Below, piece by piece: positions 42,301 through 53,138 of a stretch of 64,000 nt of DNA (positions are counted from its first letter, which is position 1; each line of letters starts with the position of its first letter). A model generated the notes under the pieces. That model worked only from the letters and a program-made list of their open reading frames with translations. It had not been told where the DNA came from and ran no database searches. The DNA lies in the NCBI RefSeq assembly GCF_031755915.1, contig NC_083384.1, forward strand, positions 3,091,001 to 3,155,000, written 5' to 3'. The stretch comes from Ziziphus jujuba. Its lineage: Eukaryota > Streptophyta > Magnoliopsida > Rosales > Rhamnaceae. The position numbers were made by a program, and so were the translations under genes.

Positions 42301-42930
42301 GTTGGCTTTAAATAGGGGGAAGTACAAGAAAAATATTTTAATTTGTTGAAATAAAAATTGTGTAATGCACCTTTATTAGTTTTGCCAAATTTTTCTAAGA
42401 CTTTTGAAATTGAATGTGATGCTTCGGGTGTAGGTATTTGAGCTGTTTTAATGCAAGAAGAAAGACCCATAGCCTACTTTAGTGAAAAATTAAATGGAGC
42501 TGCACTAAACTACTCGACATATGACAAGGAGATGCATGCTTTTGGTGAGGGCTTTCGAGACATGGCAGCATTATCTCATGCCAAAGGAGTTTATGATTCA
42601 TACGGATCATGAGTCTTTGAAGCATATTAAGGGTCAAGTAAAGCTCAACCAAAGGCATGCCAAGTGGATTGAATTTATTGAACCCTTTCCATATGTGATC
42701 CGCTATAAAAAGGTAAGGAAAATGTGGTTGCCGATGCATTATCGCGAAGGTATGTACTATTTTCCACCTTAGATGCTAGATTGCTTGGATTTGAACAATT
42801 GAAAGAACTTTATGAGCATGATAGTGACTTTGGAGAAATTTTTAGAACCTGTTTGAAACATGGATTTAATATATTTTACATATTTCAGGGGTATGTTTAA
42901 GGAAAACAAACTTTGTGTGCCTAATTGTAG
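42301..42930 (+). pseudogene. Gypsy element 5 RNase H and start of integrase
   Basis: Pieces in shifting frames read [53 protein letters not shown] and [17 protein letters not shown], the RNase H of plant gypsy elements. The DALSRRY-like end and LGFEQLKELYEHDSDFGEIF follow, the pre-integrase region. The sequence breaks off near 42930. Integrase zinc finger and core are absent. Confidence 0.9.
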
Positions 42931-42960
42931 CTAAGTCTTTTAAATAGGTCGTCCTAGGTT

Positions 42961-43853
42961 CAAATCAAAGTTGTTTTCTTATTGATAACTAAGTCTTTTA
43001 AATAGGCTACAAAGCCACGAAATAAAACCCTAGAACATAAAGAAAACCAGCAACCACACATAAAGAAACCTAGTTGGCTGAAACTATACTTCCTTTCCTA
43101 ATCTAAGTTTGATTAATTAATTCCTTTATAGTAAATTAGGAATTAATTAATTTACAATGGAAAGAATAAAATAAAAACCTTCCTAGAGTTATTTTTCCAG
43201 AAAATAAATAAATAAAAGCCAAAAAGTAATGGTAGTTTCCTAAAACAAAAACTAAAACAAATTAAGAAACTAAAAATGCTAGCCTTTTTGATCAATTTGA
43301 CTTTGATCAATCTTTAACCTCTTTGAGCTTCAAATCAGCTCCTAGATGATTTGTAGGATGCCAAATAAGCTAAATATGAAGTCCCACATGTTGCCCATGC
43401 TTGGAAAAATAAGAAAAGGCTAATACAGTAAAATACAATAAAGTCAGCAAGCAATACAGCAAATTCGGCCAAATTGTTGAGGCTGTCCGTACAAGCCCTT
43501 TTTGATTGCATTTGAGGCTGCTTTAACTTGATTCCATGACCTCTTAGGCATATGTATTGAACCCATAAAGCATTGGAACCATTTCATGCTTCCCGGACTC
43601 CAAAAATGTATCAAAACCGTCACCCGGGTCCGTATCGACTTCCACCACTTGGATGCTTCGAATAGGCTTTGTATCTTCAAGTATAGACAAGCTCTGTTGA
43701 GATTGATTAACCTCTGTATAAATACTCCCAGGTTACCCTTAAATCTCTTAATTTGAGCTCTTTTGATTGGCCTAGTCTTCATCCGTGTCGAGTCAGCACC
43801 CCAGCGGGTTATCGGTTGAGCGGCCTCGGGCGGAATCACATCACTTTTACTGC
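42961..43853 (-). repeat. Partial gypsy LTR inserted in element 5
   Basis: From about 42961 the sequence is an A-type LTR on the minus strand, ending GGCGGAATCACATCA at 43853. The roughly 250-bp end with TGATACG is missing. To its left lie 13 bp of LTR terminus in the opposite sense (42949-42961) and a duplicated CTAAGTCTTTTAAATAGG. To its right element 5 resumes at CTTTTACTGCAGG. It is a rearrangement product rather than a clean solo LTR. Confidence 0.85.
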
Positions 43854-43901
43854 AGGTGATGACTTTGATTTGAGGGCAAATCCTTTTCAAGAGGAGGGGA
43901 A

Positions 43902-45025
43902 TGATGCGAATCCGCCTGAAACCGTTCAACCGACAACCCGTTGGGGTGTTGATCCAATACAAATGAAGGTGGGGCCGATCAATAGAGCCCAAGCCAAGAA
44001 GTTCAAGGACAATCTTGCTGTCTTTATCTAAGGAATAAATCATAATCAATAGGGGTTGTTCATAACTGAAGAACCAAGGCCTGTTTACTCATACAAGCAA
44101 TAGAAGCCAAAACGGGCCCGGGTGACGTTTTTAGTGCCAATATGGAGGTTGGGTTGTAGGAATTGGATCCCCATTCCTATGGGTTCAATTCATATGGTGG
44201 ATGAGTCATAGAAACCAGCCAAAGTAGTTTCAAAGCCGAACAACATAGTGGTTTGCACACAAGGGGAAGAAAGGCCGAAATTTGCTGTATTCTTTGATAG
44301 CTTTACTATATTTTATTGTATTAGCCTTTTCTCATATTTCTAAGCAAGGGCAACGTGAGGAACTTTATAATAAGCTTATTTGGCATTCCACAAAGACTAT
44401 TGAAGCTGATTTGGAGTCTAATTAGGTCAAAGAAGGGTCATTATCAACATAGCCGAAAATTACCATATTTAGTTTCCTAATTTGTTTTTACTTTTTGTTT
44501 TAGGAAACTATCTTTAATTTTGGATTTATATTTATTTACTTATTGAACAAATAAGTTTAGGAAAGTTTTTATTTTATTATTTTTTTTGTAAATTAATTAA
44601 TTCCTAATTGAAATAAGGGAATTAATTAATTATATTAGGAAAAAGGAAAGATTCGGTCAAGCTAGAACTCTTCATTGTGTGGCTGGTTTTTCCTAGGGTT
44701 TTTAAGGTTTATTTTGTTTCTTTCAAAGCCTATTTAAAGGCTTATTTTCAATAAGAATACAACCTTGATTTGATTGAGAAAATACTTGTGAGATTAATTA
44801 TCTCTTTGTTCTTTGACAACACCTAAAACACCATTAGAAAATAGGCTGTTTTAGCTTGACTTATCAATAGGTTTTCCATCCCCTATTATGGCGTCTACAT
44901 TATACCAAGATTTCTAACCATAGGTTGGTTAGGGGTTGAGGTCAATTCCATTAGAACTTGAGCATAATTAAGATCCGGACTAATATAATACGGGTTTAGG
45001 TGCAGGTCGTCCTAAGTTCGTATCA
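43902..45025 (+). repeat. 3' LTR of gypsy element 5 (subfamily B)
   Basis: It begins TGATGCGAATCCGCCTGAAAC after a polypurine tract GAGGAGGGGAA and ends TTCGTATCA at 45025, 1124 bp. The B-type U3 differs from A-type elements over the first 400 bp, while the rest is similar. It shows the uninterrupted GATAGCTTTACTATATTT site where element 4 inserted in the 5' LTR. Confidence 0.95.
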
Positions 45026-46558
45026 TTTTCCAAACAGGTTAGATGAAGTTGATGATCATGGTGATTCATTTGAAGTTGATGAGTTGGATGCTTATCAAGA
45101 AAATGATTCAATGGACATTCAAATTTTATTTGAATCAATTGATATTGAAAATCTTAATCGTGAAGATATTGAACCAACAAAAATTGATTTGAAGAGTGCA
45201 ACATACTATGAAGATGTAGATAGTGTGATACGAACCTAGGACGACCTGCTCCTAAACCAGTATTATATTAGCCCGGATCTCAATTAAGTTCAAGTTCTAA
45301 TGGAATGGACCTCAACCTCTAACCAACCTGTGGTTAGAAACCTTTGTATAATGTAGACACCACAATAGGGGATGGAAAACCTATTGATAGGTCAAGCTAA
45401 AACAACCAATTCTCTAATGGTGTTTTAGGTGTTCTCGAAGAACAAAAAGATAATTAATCTCACAAGTATTTTCTTAATCAAATCAAACTTAATTCTTATT
45501 GATAACTAAGCCTTTAAATAGGCTTTGAAAAGATAACTTAAAAACCCTAGAACATAAAGAAAACCGGCCACCACACATAAAGAAACCTAGTTGGCCGAAA
45601 CTATACTTCCTTTCCTAATCTAAGTTTGATTAATTAATTCCTTTCTATTAAATTATGAATTAATTAATTTACAATGGAAAGAATAAAATAAAAACCGTCC
45701 TAAAGTTATTTGTCCAGAAAATAAATAAATAAAAGCCAAAAAGTAATGGTAGTTTCCTAAAATAAAAAGTAAAAACAAATTAGGAAACTAAAAATGCTAG
45801 CCTTTTGATCAAGTTGACTTTGATCAATCTTGACCTCTTTGAGCTCCAAATCAGCTTCTAGATCTTTTTAGGATGCCAAATAAGCTGAATATGAAGTCCC
45901 ACACGTTGCCCATGCTTGGAAAAATAAGAAAAGGCTAATACAGTAAAATACAGTAAAGCCAGCAAGCAATACAGCAAATTCGGCCAAATTGTTGATGCTG
46001 TCTGTACAAGCCCTTTTTGATTGCATTTGAGGCTGCTTTAACTTGATTCCATGACCTCTTAGGCATATGTATTGAACCCATAAAGCATTGGAACCATTTC
46101 ATGCTTCCCGGACTCCAAAAATGTACCAAAATCATCACCCGGGTCTGTACCAGTCTCCAGTGCTTGTATCAGCAAAACAAGTCTTGGTTCTTTGGTCATG
46201 ATCATTCCTTCTTGATTATGATTTATCCTTTGAATAAGCACAGCAAGGTTATCCTTGAACGTCTTGGCTTGTGCTCTAGTGATTGGTCCCACCTTCATCC
46301 GTAACGGATTAGCACCCCAGCGGGTTGTCGGTTGTACGGGGTTCGAGCGGATTCGCATCATAGTGAGAAGAGAGTGAAGATTTTGAAGATGCAGATAGTA
46401 GCATAGAGAGTGGTGCAGAGAGTGAAGATTACGAAGATGCAGATAGTGGCACAGAGAGTGAAGATAATGGCGAGTACAATGAGGAAACCGACAATGATAA
46501 TGAAGATGAGTTGTTAAGTAATGGTGAAACCAATGAAGATACTGGCTCATTTGCATAA
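45026..46558 (+). pseudogene. TNP2-like transposase, C-terminal part, split by a solo LTR
   Basis: After element 5 the frame continues FPNRLDEVDDHGDSFEVDEL, an acidic stretch, then KIDLKSATYYEDVDS to 45225. Beyond the solo LTR the acidic repeats continue (EDFEDADSSIESGAESEDYE, EDADSGTESEDN) and end GETNEDTGSFA with a TAA at 46555-46557. The acidic C-terminus is typical of TNP2-type proteins. A small shift is needed across the TSD. Confidence 0.85.
45226..46360 (-). mobile_element. Solo gypsy LTR (subfamily C), TSD TAGTG
   Basis: The minus-strand LTR starts TGATGCGAATCCGCTCGAACC and ends TTCGTATCA, 1135 bp. TAGTG copies flank it at 45221-45225 and 46361-46365. It represents a third LTR type whose first 300 bp encode an almost uninterrupted pol tail. 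It split the acidic tail of the CACTA transposase. Confidence 0.95.
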
Positions 46559-48059
46559 ATAACTATATATATATATATACATATTTTTTTTCCCTTTGTT
46601 CAGTTTCCTATGTAATGATTTATGTTCATGTTAAAGATGATCATGCTCCATTTCAAACTAATTTAATATAACTATATGTTGCCTTTTTAATATAGCTTAC
46701 TAGCATATATATATATATATATATATATTAAGTCCAGAATGTTCATATTGTCAGCTAATAATTCTTTTTTGTTTTTATTGTGATCACTTTACCTATACTC
46801 TTATTTTTTAAAGTTTTATTAGACTATGGTTATATTGCACCATGTTATCACCTTGGACATATTAGAAAGTTCCATCACTTTGCATATACTAATACTTGTA
46901 CTGTTGTATTTATGTAATGATTTATGTTCATCATGCTATTGTATTTGTACAATGATTTGTATTCATGTTTATGATGATCATGCTCCATTTTAACTAGGTT
47001 AATATAACCTATGCTATCTTTTGAATGTAGTTTATTTGCAATTATTAATTACATATATTTATATTCTCACTTAATAATTTCTTTATGTTTATGTTATCAT
47101 CAATTTCAATATACTTTTATTTTTAAAATAAGGGCGTCATCATAATAAAATATATTGCACCATCGTATCACCTTGGACAAGCACCTAATCAGAAAAACGA
47201 GGACCTTTTTTTTTTTTTTTTTTTGTTGCAATTGATTACCTCTACAATGCAGATCATGATCTTAATAGGCTATTTCTTAAAGAGAATTAGGAGGATACAT
47301 ATATATACGTATATTTGTTTTTATTCCAATTCATGATAGTATTCAGAGTAACAGTGATTCTCTTTCCTTCAATGTTTTACCTTGTGCATGTTATTTTTAG
47401 ATTGAGAATTACTTGTATATTTGTGTAGAGTTTGTTTTGATTGAAAATTAATTATTTATTTTCTGGTTTAATTTATGCTCAATCATGAATGCTATTGGCT
47501 TAATAAAAAATGTTTTATTGGTGAAATTTTTATTGCATTTTTTAGAGTTTATCTTTTTTTCCTAAATTTTATTATTGCCTCTATTTTTCAAATATTCACA
47601 AATGCATTTAGTGTTCTTGGAGAATTTCAATGGAAGTGAGGAATCAGTTATGGACATTTTTTCCCCAATATCCATCAATTAGTAATTTGTTTCTAATTGT
47701 TTCGTTTGTATTTTGTCTTCAATTTTTTTTTTAATGTTTTTTTATATTTTAAGAATGAGATGGTATGATTACAACAAACATGCGTGGATACAGTTTATGG
47801 TACGACTATAGTAAGCATGGATATTGGTGCGGGTTTTTCAAATTACATTGTAGCATCCCACAAGTATAAATTATATTGTTTGCTTTATTCATGTTATATA
47901 CAGATGCTTTTTCTTCTTTAATATTTTATGTTTGCAATGTAAATATAGTGTGATATCAATGTCATGTGTGTAATGAAATTTATAATAATATAATCAGTTT
48001 TATGCTTATTAGTTAAACATATAATTGAAATTATATAATATTATTAATATTTATTAACA
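46559..48059. other. AT-rich 3' region of the CACTA element
   Basis: No coding frame of note. It contains (AT)n tracts (46565-46581 and 46708-46730), T homopolymers (47209-47224), and two diverged copies of a TTATGTTCATG...GATCATGCTCCATTT segment near 46620-46650 and 46965-46990. It may be non-coding CACTA sequence downstream of TNP2. Confidence 0.5.
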
Positions 48060-49032
48060 TGCACAAGCATAATTCACTACCAATCTGTTGGTCACTCAAA
48101 TTATATTTCACCAAACCATTCAATAGATACCAAAATAAAGGTTTACAGAAACCCAATATTGATAATTGCTAATGCCAATTATATAAATGAATTGGGTTGT
48201 TGAAACATCTTCTCACTTCATTAATTGTTATTGACCAATTCTCAGTCACTAAAAAAGGGATACAGTGACTAACATTTTGGTCATTAAATTGCATTTCAAA
48301 TTGGCAATGATTATTATTGACCACAACATTCGTTAGTGAAAATTTTCTCGATGACCAAATCATAGTTACAGAGTAATAAATTTTACCACCAAATGCAACT
48401 AGTCACTATACCGATAATGTTAGTGACCACAAAAATGTGTCACTAAAACACTATTTAAGGACGAAACAATTAGTCATTGAAACTAATTTTATGCGACCAA
48501 ATGACATTGCTACTAAAACCATATTTTTGTAACCAACTACGTGGTCGTTCAACAACTCTTTCGATGACTAGAACGTTTTGTCATTGAAGATGGTTTCTAA
48601 TGACCACTATTTTGGCAATGAAGATTTTAATAATTGGTCCCATAACATTTTTTGGTTACCAAGTTATAAGTTTTTGATGACCAAAGTATATGCTTAAAGT
48701 GACCACAACTAGTCACCAACACAGCATTGAGTGACCAAATATTGGTTGCTCATATTTTATTATTGGTTGGTAAAAGCTTAAAATTGGTGTCCTTTCTAAT
48801 ATTCAAGGAGTTTTAAGGACTAATTTATGGTCACAGGCTCCTTAAAAACTGGCCACTAAAACCTCAAAAGATTTAGCAACCAACATTTATTGGTCGCGAA
48901 ATAGAATCTGTTACGACGTTTAAACAATCATGTCATGACCACGGTTTTTTGGTCTCTCAAAACCACTCGCGACCAAAATAGGACGTTTTGCAACCAAATT
49001 ACTGGTTGTTCAAAGGCTTTTTTTTTGTAATG
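48060..49032. repeat. CACTA right subterminal repeat array and terminus
   Basis: Dozens of short motifs related to TGACCA or its complement TTGGTCA, often extended to GTGACCACAA or TAGTCACTA, occur in both orientations (for example 48229, 48273, 48317, 48354, 48423, 48600, 48678, 48701, 48731, 48890, 48936). Such arrays bind the transposon's own regulatory protein in CACTA elements. The last bases are GCTTTTTTTTTGTAATG, the complement of a CACTAC-type end with one substitution. Confidence 0.85.
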
Positions 49033-49224
49033 ATCTAAACAAATTTAGACTATACTATTGGGTAGTCATGCAGTAATTCAACCTTCATGAATCCTTTTTT
49101 TTCTTTCATTTTAGGTCAAACTCCTTGAGCTATCACCTAATACAGGAAGGGTGATCTTAGAAAACCGCCCTACCTTTTTTTTTTTTTGTCACAAATATGA
49201 AAGTTCTACATATAATTTGCATAT
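49033..49224. other. Unassigned spacer between the CACTA end and rps8
   Basis: About 190 bp with a T run near 49174-49187. It may be plastid spacer beyond rps8 or older nuclear DNA. I cannot assign it. Confidence 0.4.
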
Positions 49225-49638
49225 TAGAAAGAGTACCCTATATAACACACAAGTTCTCCACCAATTTCTTCTAATCGAGCCTCTTTGTCTGTCATTATAC
49301 CCCAATAAGTAGAAAGAATTACAATCTCCATTCCACCTAAAATTCTAGGAATTCATTGATAGTTAGAATATATTCGTAGACTGGGTCGGCTGATCGATTT
49401 TAAATTTAAAACAGCTTTATACGGTCCTTTCCTATTCCTTCTATGTCGTAGGGTTCAAACCAAAAACTCTTTGTTGTTTTCCTGATGTTTCCGCATTTTT
49501 TCAATAAAACCTTCGTATAAAAGGATTTTTAACATTGTTTTCAATAATATTAGTAGATGGTATTTGAACTGTTCTTTTTTTATTCATGTCAGCATTTCAT
49601 ATAGAGGTTATTATGTCAGCAATAATGTCTTTATTCAT
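49225..49638 (-). pseudogene. rps8: rps8 (plastid uS8), nuclear copy
   Basis: The minus strand starts MNKDIIADIITSI at 49638 and ends [40 protein letters not shown] with a stop at 49225-49227. Stops at the SI*NAD point and near 49545 and 49410, plus a small shift, disrupt it. The native protein is a small-subunit component binding central 16S rRNA. Confidence 0.92.
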
Positions 49639-49873
49639 GATAAACTCATATTATTGTTGTACTCAAATTTTGATATAATCAACATGCTTTTTTTCTGTTT
49701 TTCTTTATTTTCTAATTATGAATTCTTAGAGGCATATACGTGAGACTCAACCAATCTCAACTTACTAAATAATCTTAATCAATTTCAGTTAAATACTTAG
49801 TTAAATATTATAACTATATTAATTATATTAGTTATGTTATAATTATTTATATTAATTATGTTATGGTGTATTC

Positions 49874-50241
49874 TTATAATACTTTGGGTGCTAATGAAAC
49901 TATTTTAGTGAAATTTTACTATCTTAATTCTCAGGTGATCACGCAAAAAATTCGAGTTCCTTTTGGATTTATTTCTTGATCAATAACAACCGTAACATTG
50001 CATCATATCGTATGATCATACAGTTCTCACGTTTAAGCTCTTTCCAAGTACGTACAATTACAGCTCTGATCACTTCTGATCATTCTAGAGGTGTATTTGG
50101 TACTGCTTCCTTGATAACAGCAACAATAACGTCACCAATATGAGCACATCATCGATTACTAGCTCCTATGATTCGAATACACATCAATTCTCGAGGTCCG
50201 TTGTTATCCGCTACATTCAAATGGCTTTGGGGTTGAATCAT
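49874..50241 (-). pseudogene. rpl14: rpl14 (plastid uL14), nuclear copy
   Basis: From ATG at 50241 it reads [20 protein letters not shown] and [10 protein letters not shown], then VIVAVIKEAVPNTPLE with a stop replacing Arg, [20 protein letters not shown], and a one-base deletion near 49995. The C-terminus LAPKVL with TAA at 49874-49876 is recognisable. Order next to rps8 and rpl16 is as in plastids. Confidence 0.92.
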
Positions 50242-50409
50242 TTTTTTATCTGTTTTTTCAATTAACATAAAGGATGAAGTAAAAAAAAATTAAAAAAGAA
50301 AGAAATATTGTTTGTTCAAAACCAAAAAGGAAACCTGTAATTGTTTTTTTTTTCTTTTTCATCCAAAAAACCTTTGCTTTTGGTTCTACGTTCCTATTCC
50401 AAAAAAATA

Positions 50410-50815
50410 AATTGAATTCATATAGGCATTTTTGATGCTGCTGGTGAAATAGCCCTTTCGGCTATATTTTCTGCTACTCTGCTCATTTCATTAAGTATTC
50501 TACCGGGTTTGACGACAGCTACCCAATATTCAGGAGATCCTTTCCCCAAACCCATACAGGTTTCTATAGGTCTTCTTGTAGCTGGTTTGTCTGGAAATAT
50601 ATGCACCCATACTTTCCCACTGTGGCAGACAATTTGTTTATATAGGTCTGTAATGGGTTTCTATAGGTCTTATTCAATTTGTCGAGATGTGATCCAAGCG
50701 GGTTCAAGCGCTTGAAAAGCATATCTACCTAAGCAAATATGATTGCCTCGATAAGATATTCCTTTCATTCTTCCTCTATGATGTTTATGGAATCTGGTTC
50801 TTTTGGGGTTATATT
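50410..50815 (-). pseudogene. rpl16: rpl16 exon 2 (plastid uL16), nuclear copy
   Basis: The piece reads [24 protein letters not shown] sequence near 50760-50800 and then, after a rearranged region near 50640-50700 with a duplicated CTATAGGTCTT segment, [40 protein letters not shown] and [19 protein letters not shown]. The stop follows at once, shortening the usual C-terminus. Native uL16 sits near the A site of the large subunit. Confidence 0.92.
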
Positions 50816-52044
50816 TTGTTTATTAATTCCATCTTAACAACAGAATTGAACATGAGAGTTTCTTCTCATCCAGCTCCTCGCGATTGGAACGATTAAAAAA
50901 TAATATCTATGTATTTATATTTATGTATTTAATGAGTAATATACTGAAAAAATATATTGATTCATGAGATTGTTTGAAATTTCATCTAATCTATTAGAAA
51001 TTTGTATATCTTTTTTTTGATATATAACTAAACATGGATCCGATTTATAGATAATTTTTATTTAGAGATAATAATATAGATAAAGTCATTTTGTTATAAT
51101 GTTATAACGAATCTTTATTTTGTTTTGCTTTTTATTATCATATTAGATTGGTTAAAATTTAGAAATCCAATAAAATCAAAATTTTCACGAGTGGAAATTT
51201 ACTCTTTCAATATTCAGTTGTAGGATTAGTCTGTTTACTCATTCCGCCATCCTACCCAATGAATCATTAAGATTCATTTTCAATATAATCTTATGTATTC
51301 GTAGGTTCTATCATTCCCCTCACTTCTCGATTAATGGTTAAGTCTGGAGCCCCTAACGAAATATGATTTGTTCTCGAGTCAATCCTCTCAGTACTTATTA
51401 GCTCGGGGTTCTTAATTCTTTTTCTATGAACATATTTTTATAATTATAGACCAATCAGTATTAATTCTTTATTACATTCCTCATTATGAGATGAATCATA
51501 GACCTTACATATTGGAGTCATATATCATTGATATTTGTTTTTTTTCGCTCTTTCTCTCATCCTTCCATTTATCTGCATATTTTTTTTCTTTACAACTCAG
51601 ACTTGGATTAGTTTTTTCTTTTGTGTTGTTTGGTTATGCAAAAAAGATTTCAGTTGCTACATTGATATGACCAATATATCATATCTCGATTGGTTTTTTA
51701 TATCAAGATAATGCAAAGCGATGAGTTGGTTACTAGTTCTATATTAGTTCTATGTTTATATTAGTTCTATAATAGTTATTAGTTCATACTATGGGCTGGT
51801 ACTTCTTGTTTTTATTTATTTTTTTTATGATTCCTAATCCTAAAAAAACCATTGAGTCACACACTAAGCATAGCAATTATATCATATGATTAATTGATTT
51901 TTTATTCAACCTTATAGAATTGTTCATTTTTGTTTTGAGTTAGGAGAAAAAGAATGAAAGAATTTGTCATTTTTTTGTTCTATTATTGGATGGATAGAAT
52001 AGAACTAAAGATAAGTCAAGTAAAGGCCTATTATTCCTCTTCTA
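50816..52044 (-). other. rpl16: rpl16 group II intron and rpl16-rps3 spacer
   Basis: Near the 3' end of the intron, 50841-50880 on the minus strand folds as group II domain V (GAGCTGGATGAGAAGAAACT, CTCATGTTCAATTC). The remainder is AT-rich, as expected for this roughly 1-kb intron. The nine-base exon 1 could not be located. I see nothing else in this stretch. Confidence 0.8.
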
Positions 52045-52681
52045 TAAATATCTAAATTTAGATGCCTAATACCCCAGAAATAGTTTGAATTGTATAGGAA
52101 CAGTAATGAGTTTTAGCTTGAATGGTTTGTAGAGGAACCTTTCCTTCTCTGATCCATTCGACACGTGCAATTTCTTTTCCATTCATAAGCCCTGCAATTT
52201 GTAATTGAATTCCTTTTGTACCTGCCTGTTCAGTTAATTCAATAGCTTTTTTTTATTGATTTACAAAATAAAACTCTATTTTTTAATTGTCCGGCTATAA
52301 ATTCTTCAAGAATATTAGGGTTTCCATAAGGGCTTTCAATTCTTGTAATAGAAATGTTGAGTTGTCGGTTCACACAAATAAGTTCTTTTTGTACAGTCAT
52401 GTGTAATTTTTGCTTCTTCTAGGTTCTATTAATAACTTTGGGAATCCCACATAGATTATGACTTGAATCAAATCAATTTGTTTTTTAATTTCTATACATG
52501 AAATTCCCTCGACACTAGAAGATATTTTCATATTTTTTTGTACATAATTCTTGATACCGTTTCATATTTTTTGATCTTCTTTTTGATCCTCCAAATAATT
52601 TTTTGGTTGTGCAAACCAAAGAGAATGATGACCTTAGGTTGCACCAAGTCTGAAACCAAGTGGATTTATTTTTTCTCCAAT
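52045..52681 (-). pseudogene. rps3: rps3 (plastid uS3), nuclear copy
   Basis: The start reads IGEKINPLGFRLGAT at 52681 (ATG changed to ATT), then [34 protein letters not shown], and at the C-terminus [20 protein letters not shown] and SGVLGI. Several stops and a lost Arg-rich segment are present. It sits between rpl16 and rpl22 as in plastids. Confidence 0.92.
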
Positions 52682-52815
52682 AATCCCCCGCTACTATACA
52701 TATCATGACATGGCATATCGATGTACTTCATTTTTTTATTCATCCATTTTTTTAAAGCATAATATGGCATATTTTATTTGTATTTTTTATTATAAAAAAT
52801 ATTTATCATTTAACT

Positions 52816-53124
52816 TTAAAATTCTTCAAAGATAATTTTGTTCTTTAAATAGTCTGTATAATAATGTACAGCTGTATATTTTAGTACAATAGTTATATGA
52901 CAAGTTGGTCTTTTTATTGGATAACCTTGTCCCCGAGCTCGAGGTTTTAATTTTTTCACAATAATGCCTTCGTTGACTTCTGCTTTACTAATTTTTAACT
53001 TTGCTTTGGTGAAACCTCTATTGTGATTAGCATTTTCTGCTGCAGAAGAAACCAATTTTTCTTCTTTCTCATAAGGTTTACCTCTCACTAATGAACAATA
53101 AGTATCTATAATCACTTTTTGCAT
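52816..53124 (-). pseudogene. rpl22: rpl22 (plastid uL22), 5' part rearranged
   Basis: A 102-codon frame reads [20 protein letters not shown], then [20 protein letters not shown] and [20 protein letters not shown]. These are the central and C-terminal parts of uL22. The N-terminal third, including the usual HMSAHKAR region, is missing. The presence of a plastid-type rpl22 argues against a legume source. Confidence 0.88.
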
Positions 53125-53138
53125 TTATTAAAAAATTA

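Larger units (their letters stand above)
32782..45025 (+). mobile_element. Gypsy element 5, pol-bearing copy inserted in the CACTA element
   Basis: It consists of a 5' LTR (32782-33185 and 38062-38567, split by element 4), leader, gag, protease, reverse transcriptase and RNase H up to about 42930. A foreign minus-strand LTR piece (42961-43853), the last 48 bp of internal sequence and a 3' LTR (43902-45025) follow. Flanks are TTTCT (32777-32781) and TTTTC (45026-45030), an imperfect duplication. Removing it rejoins the TNP2 frame as LWDFPNRLDEVDD. It is the only copy here with recognisable reverse transcriptase. The integrase is lost. Confidence 0.9.
28243..49032 (+). mobile_element. CACTA (En/Spm) transposon, split by gypsy insertions
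   Basis: Remnants of a Ptta/En/Spm-type protein (28243-30413) and a TNP2-type transposase (30414-32781 and 45026-46558) are followed by an AT-rich stretch, a subterminal array of short TGACCA/TTGGTCA-like motifs in both orientations (48060-49015) and a degenerate terminus. The right end reads, on the minus strand, CATTACAAAAAAAAAGCC, one base from the usual CACTAC start. Gypsy element 5 and a solo LTR interrupt the TNP2 gene. The left terminus was not found. Confidence 0.85.

Noticed and set aside
46708..46730. (AT)n tract as a possible replication or regulatory site
   Set aside because: A plain microsatellite in AT-rich non-coding DNA; nothing else supports a function.
48060..49032. Possible CRISPR or satellite array
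   Set aside because: Motifs are short, in both orientations and irregularly spaced with no conserved repeat-spacer pattern. They fit a CACTA subterminal array.
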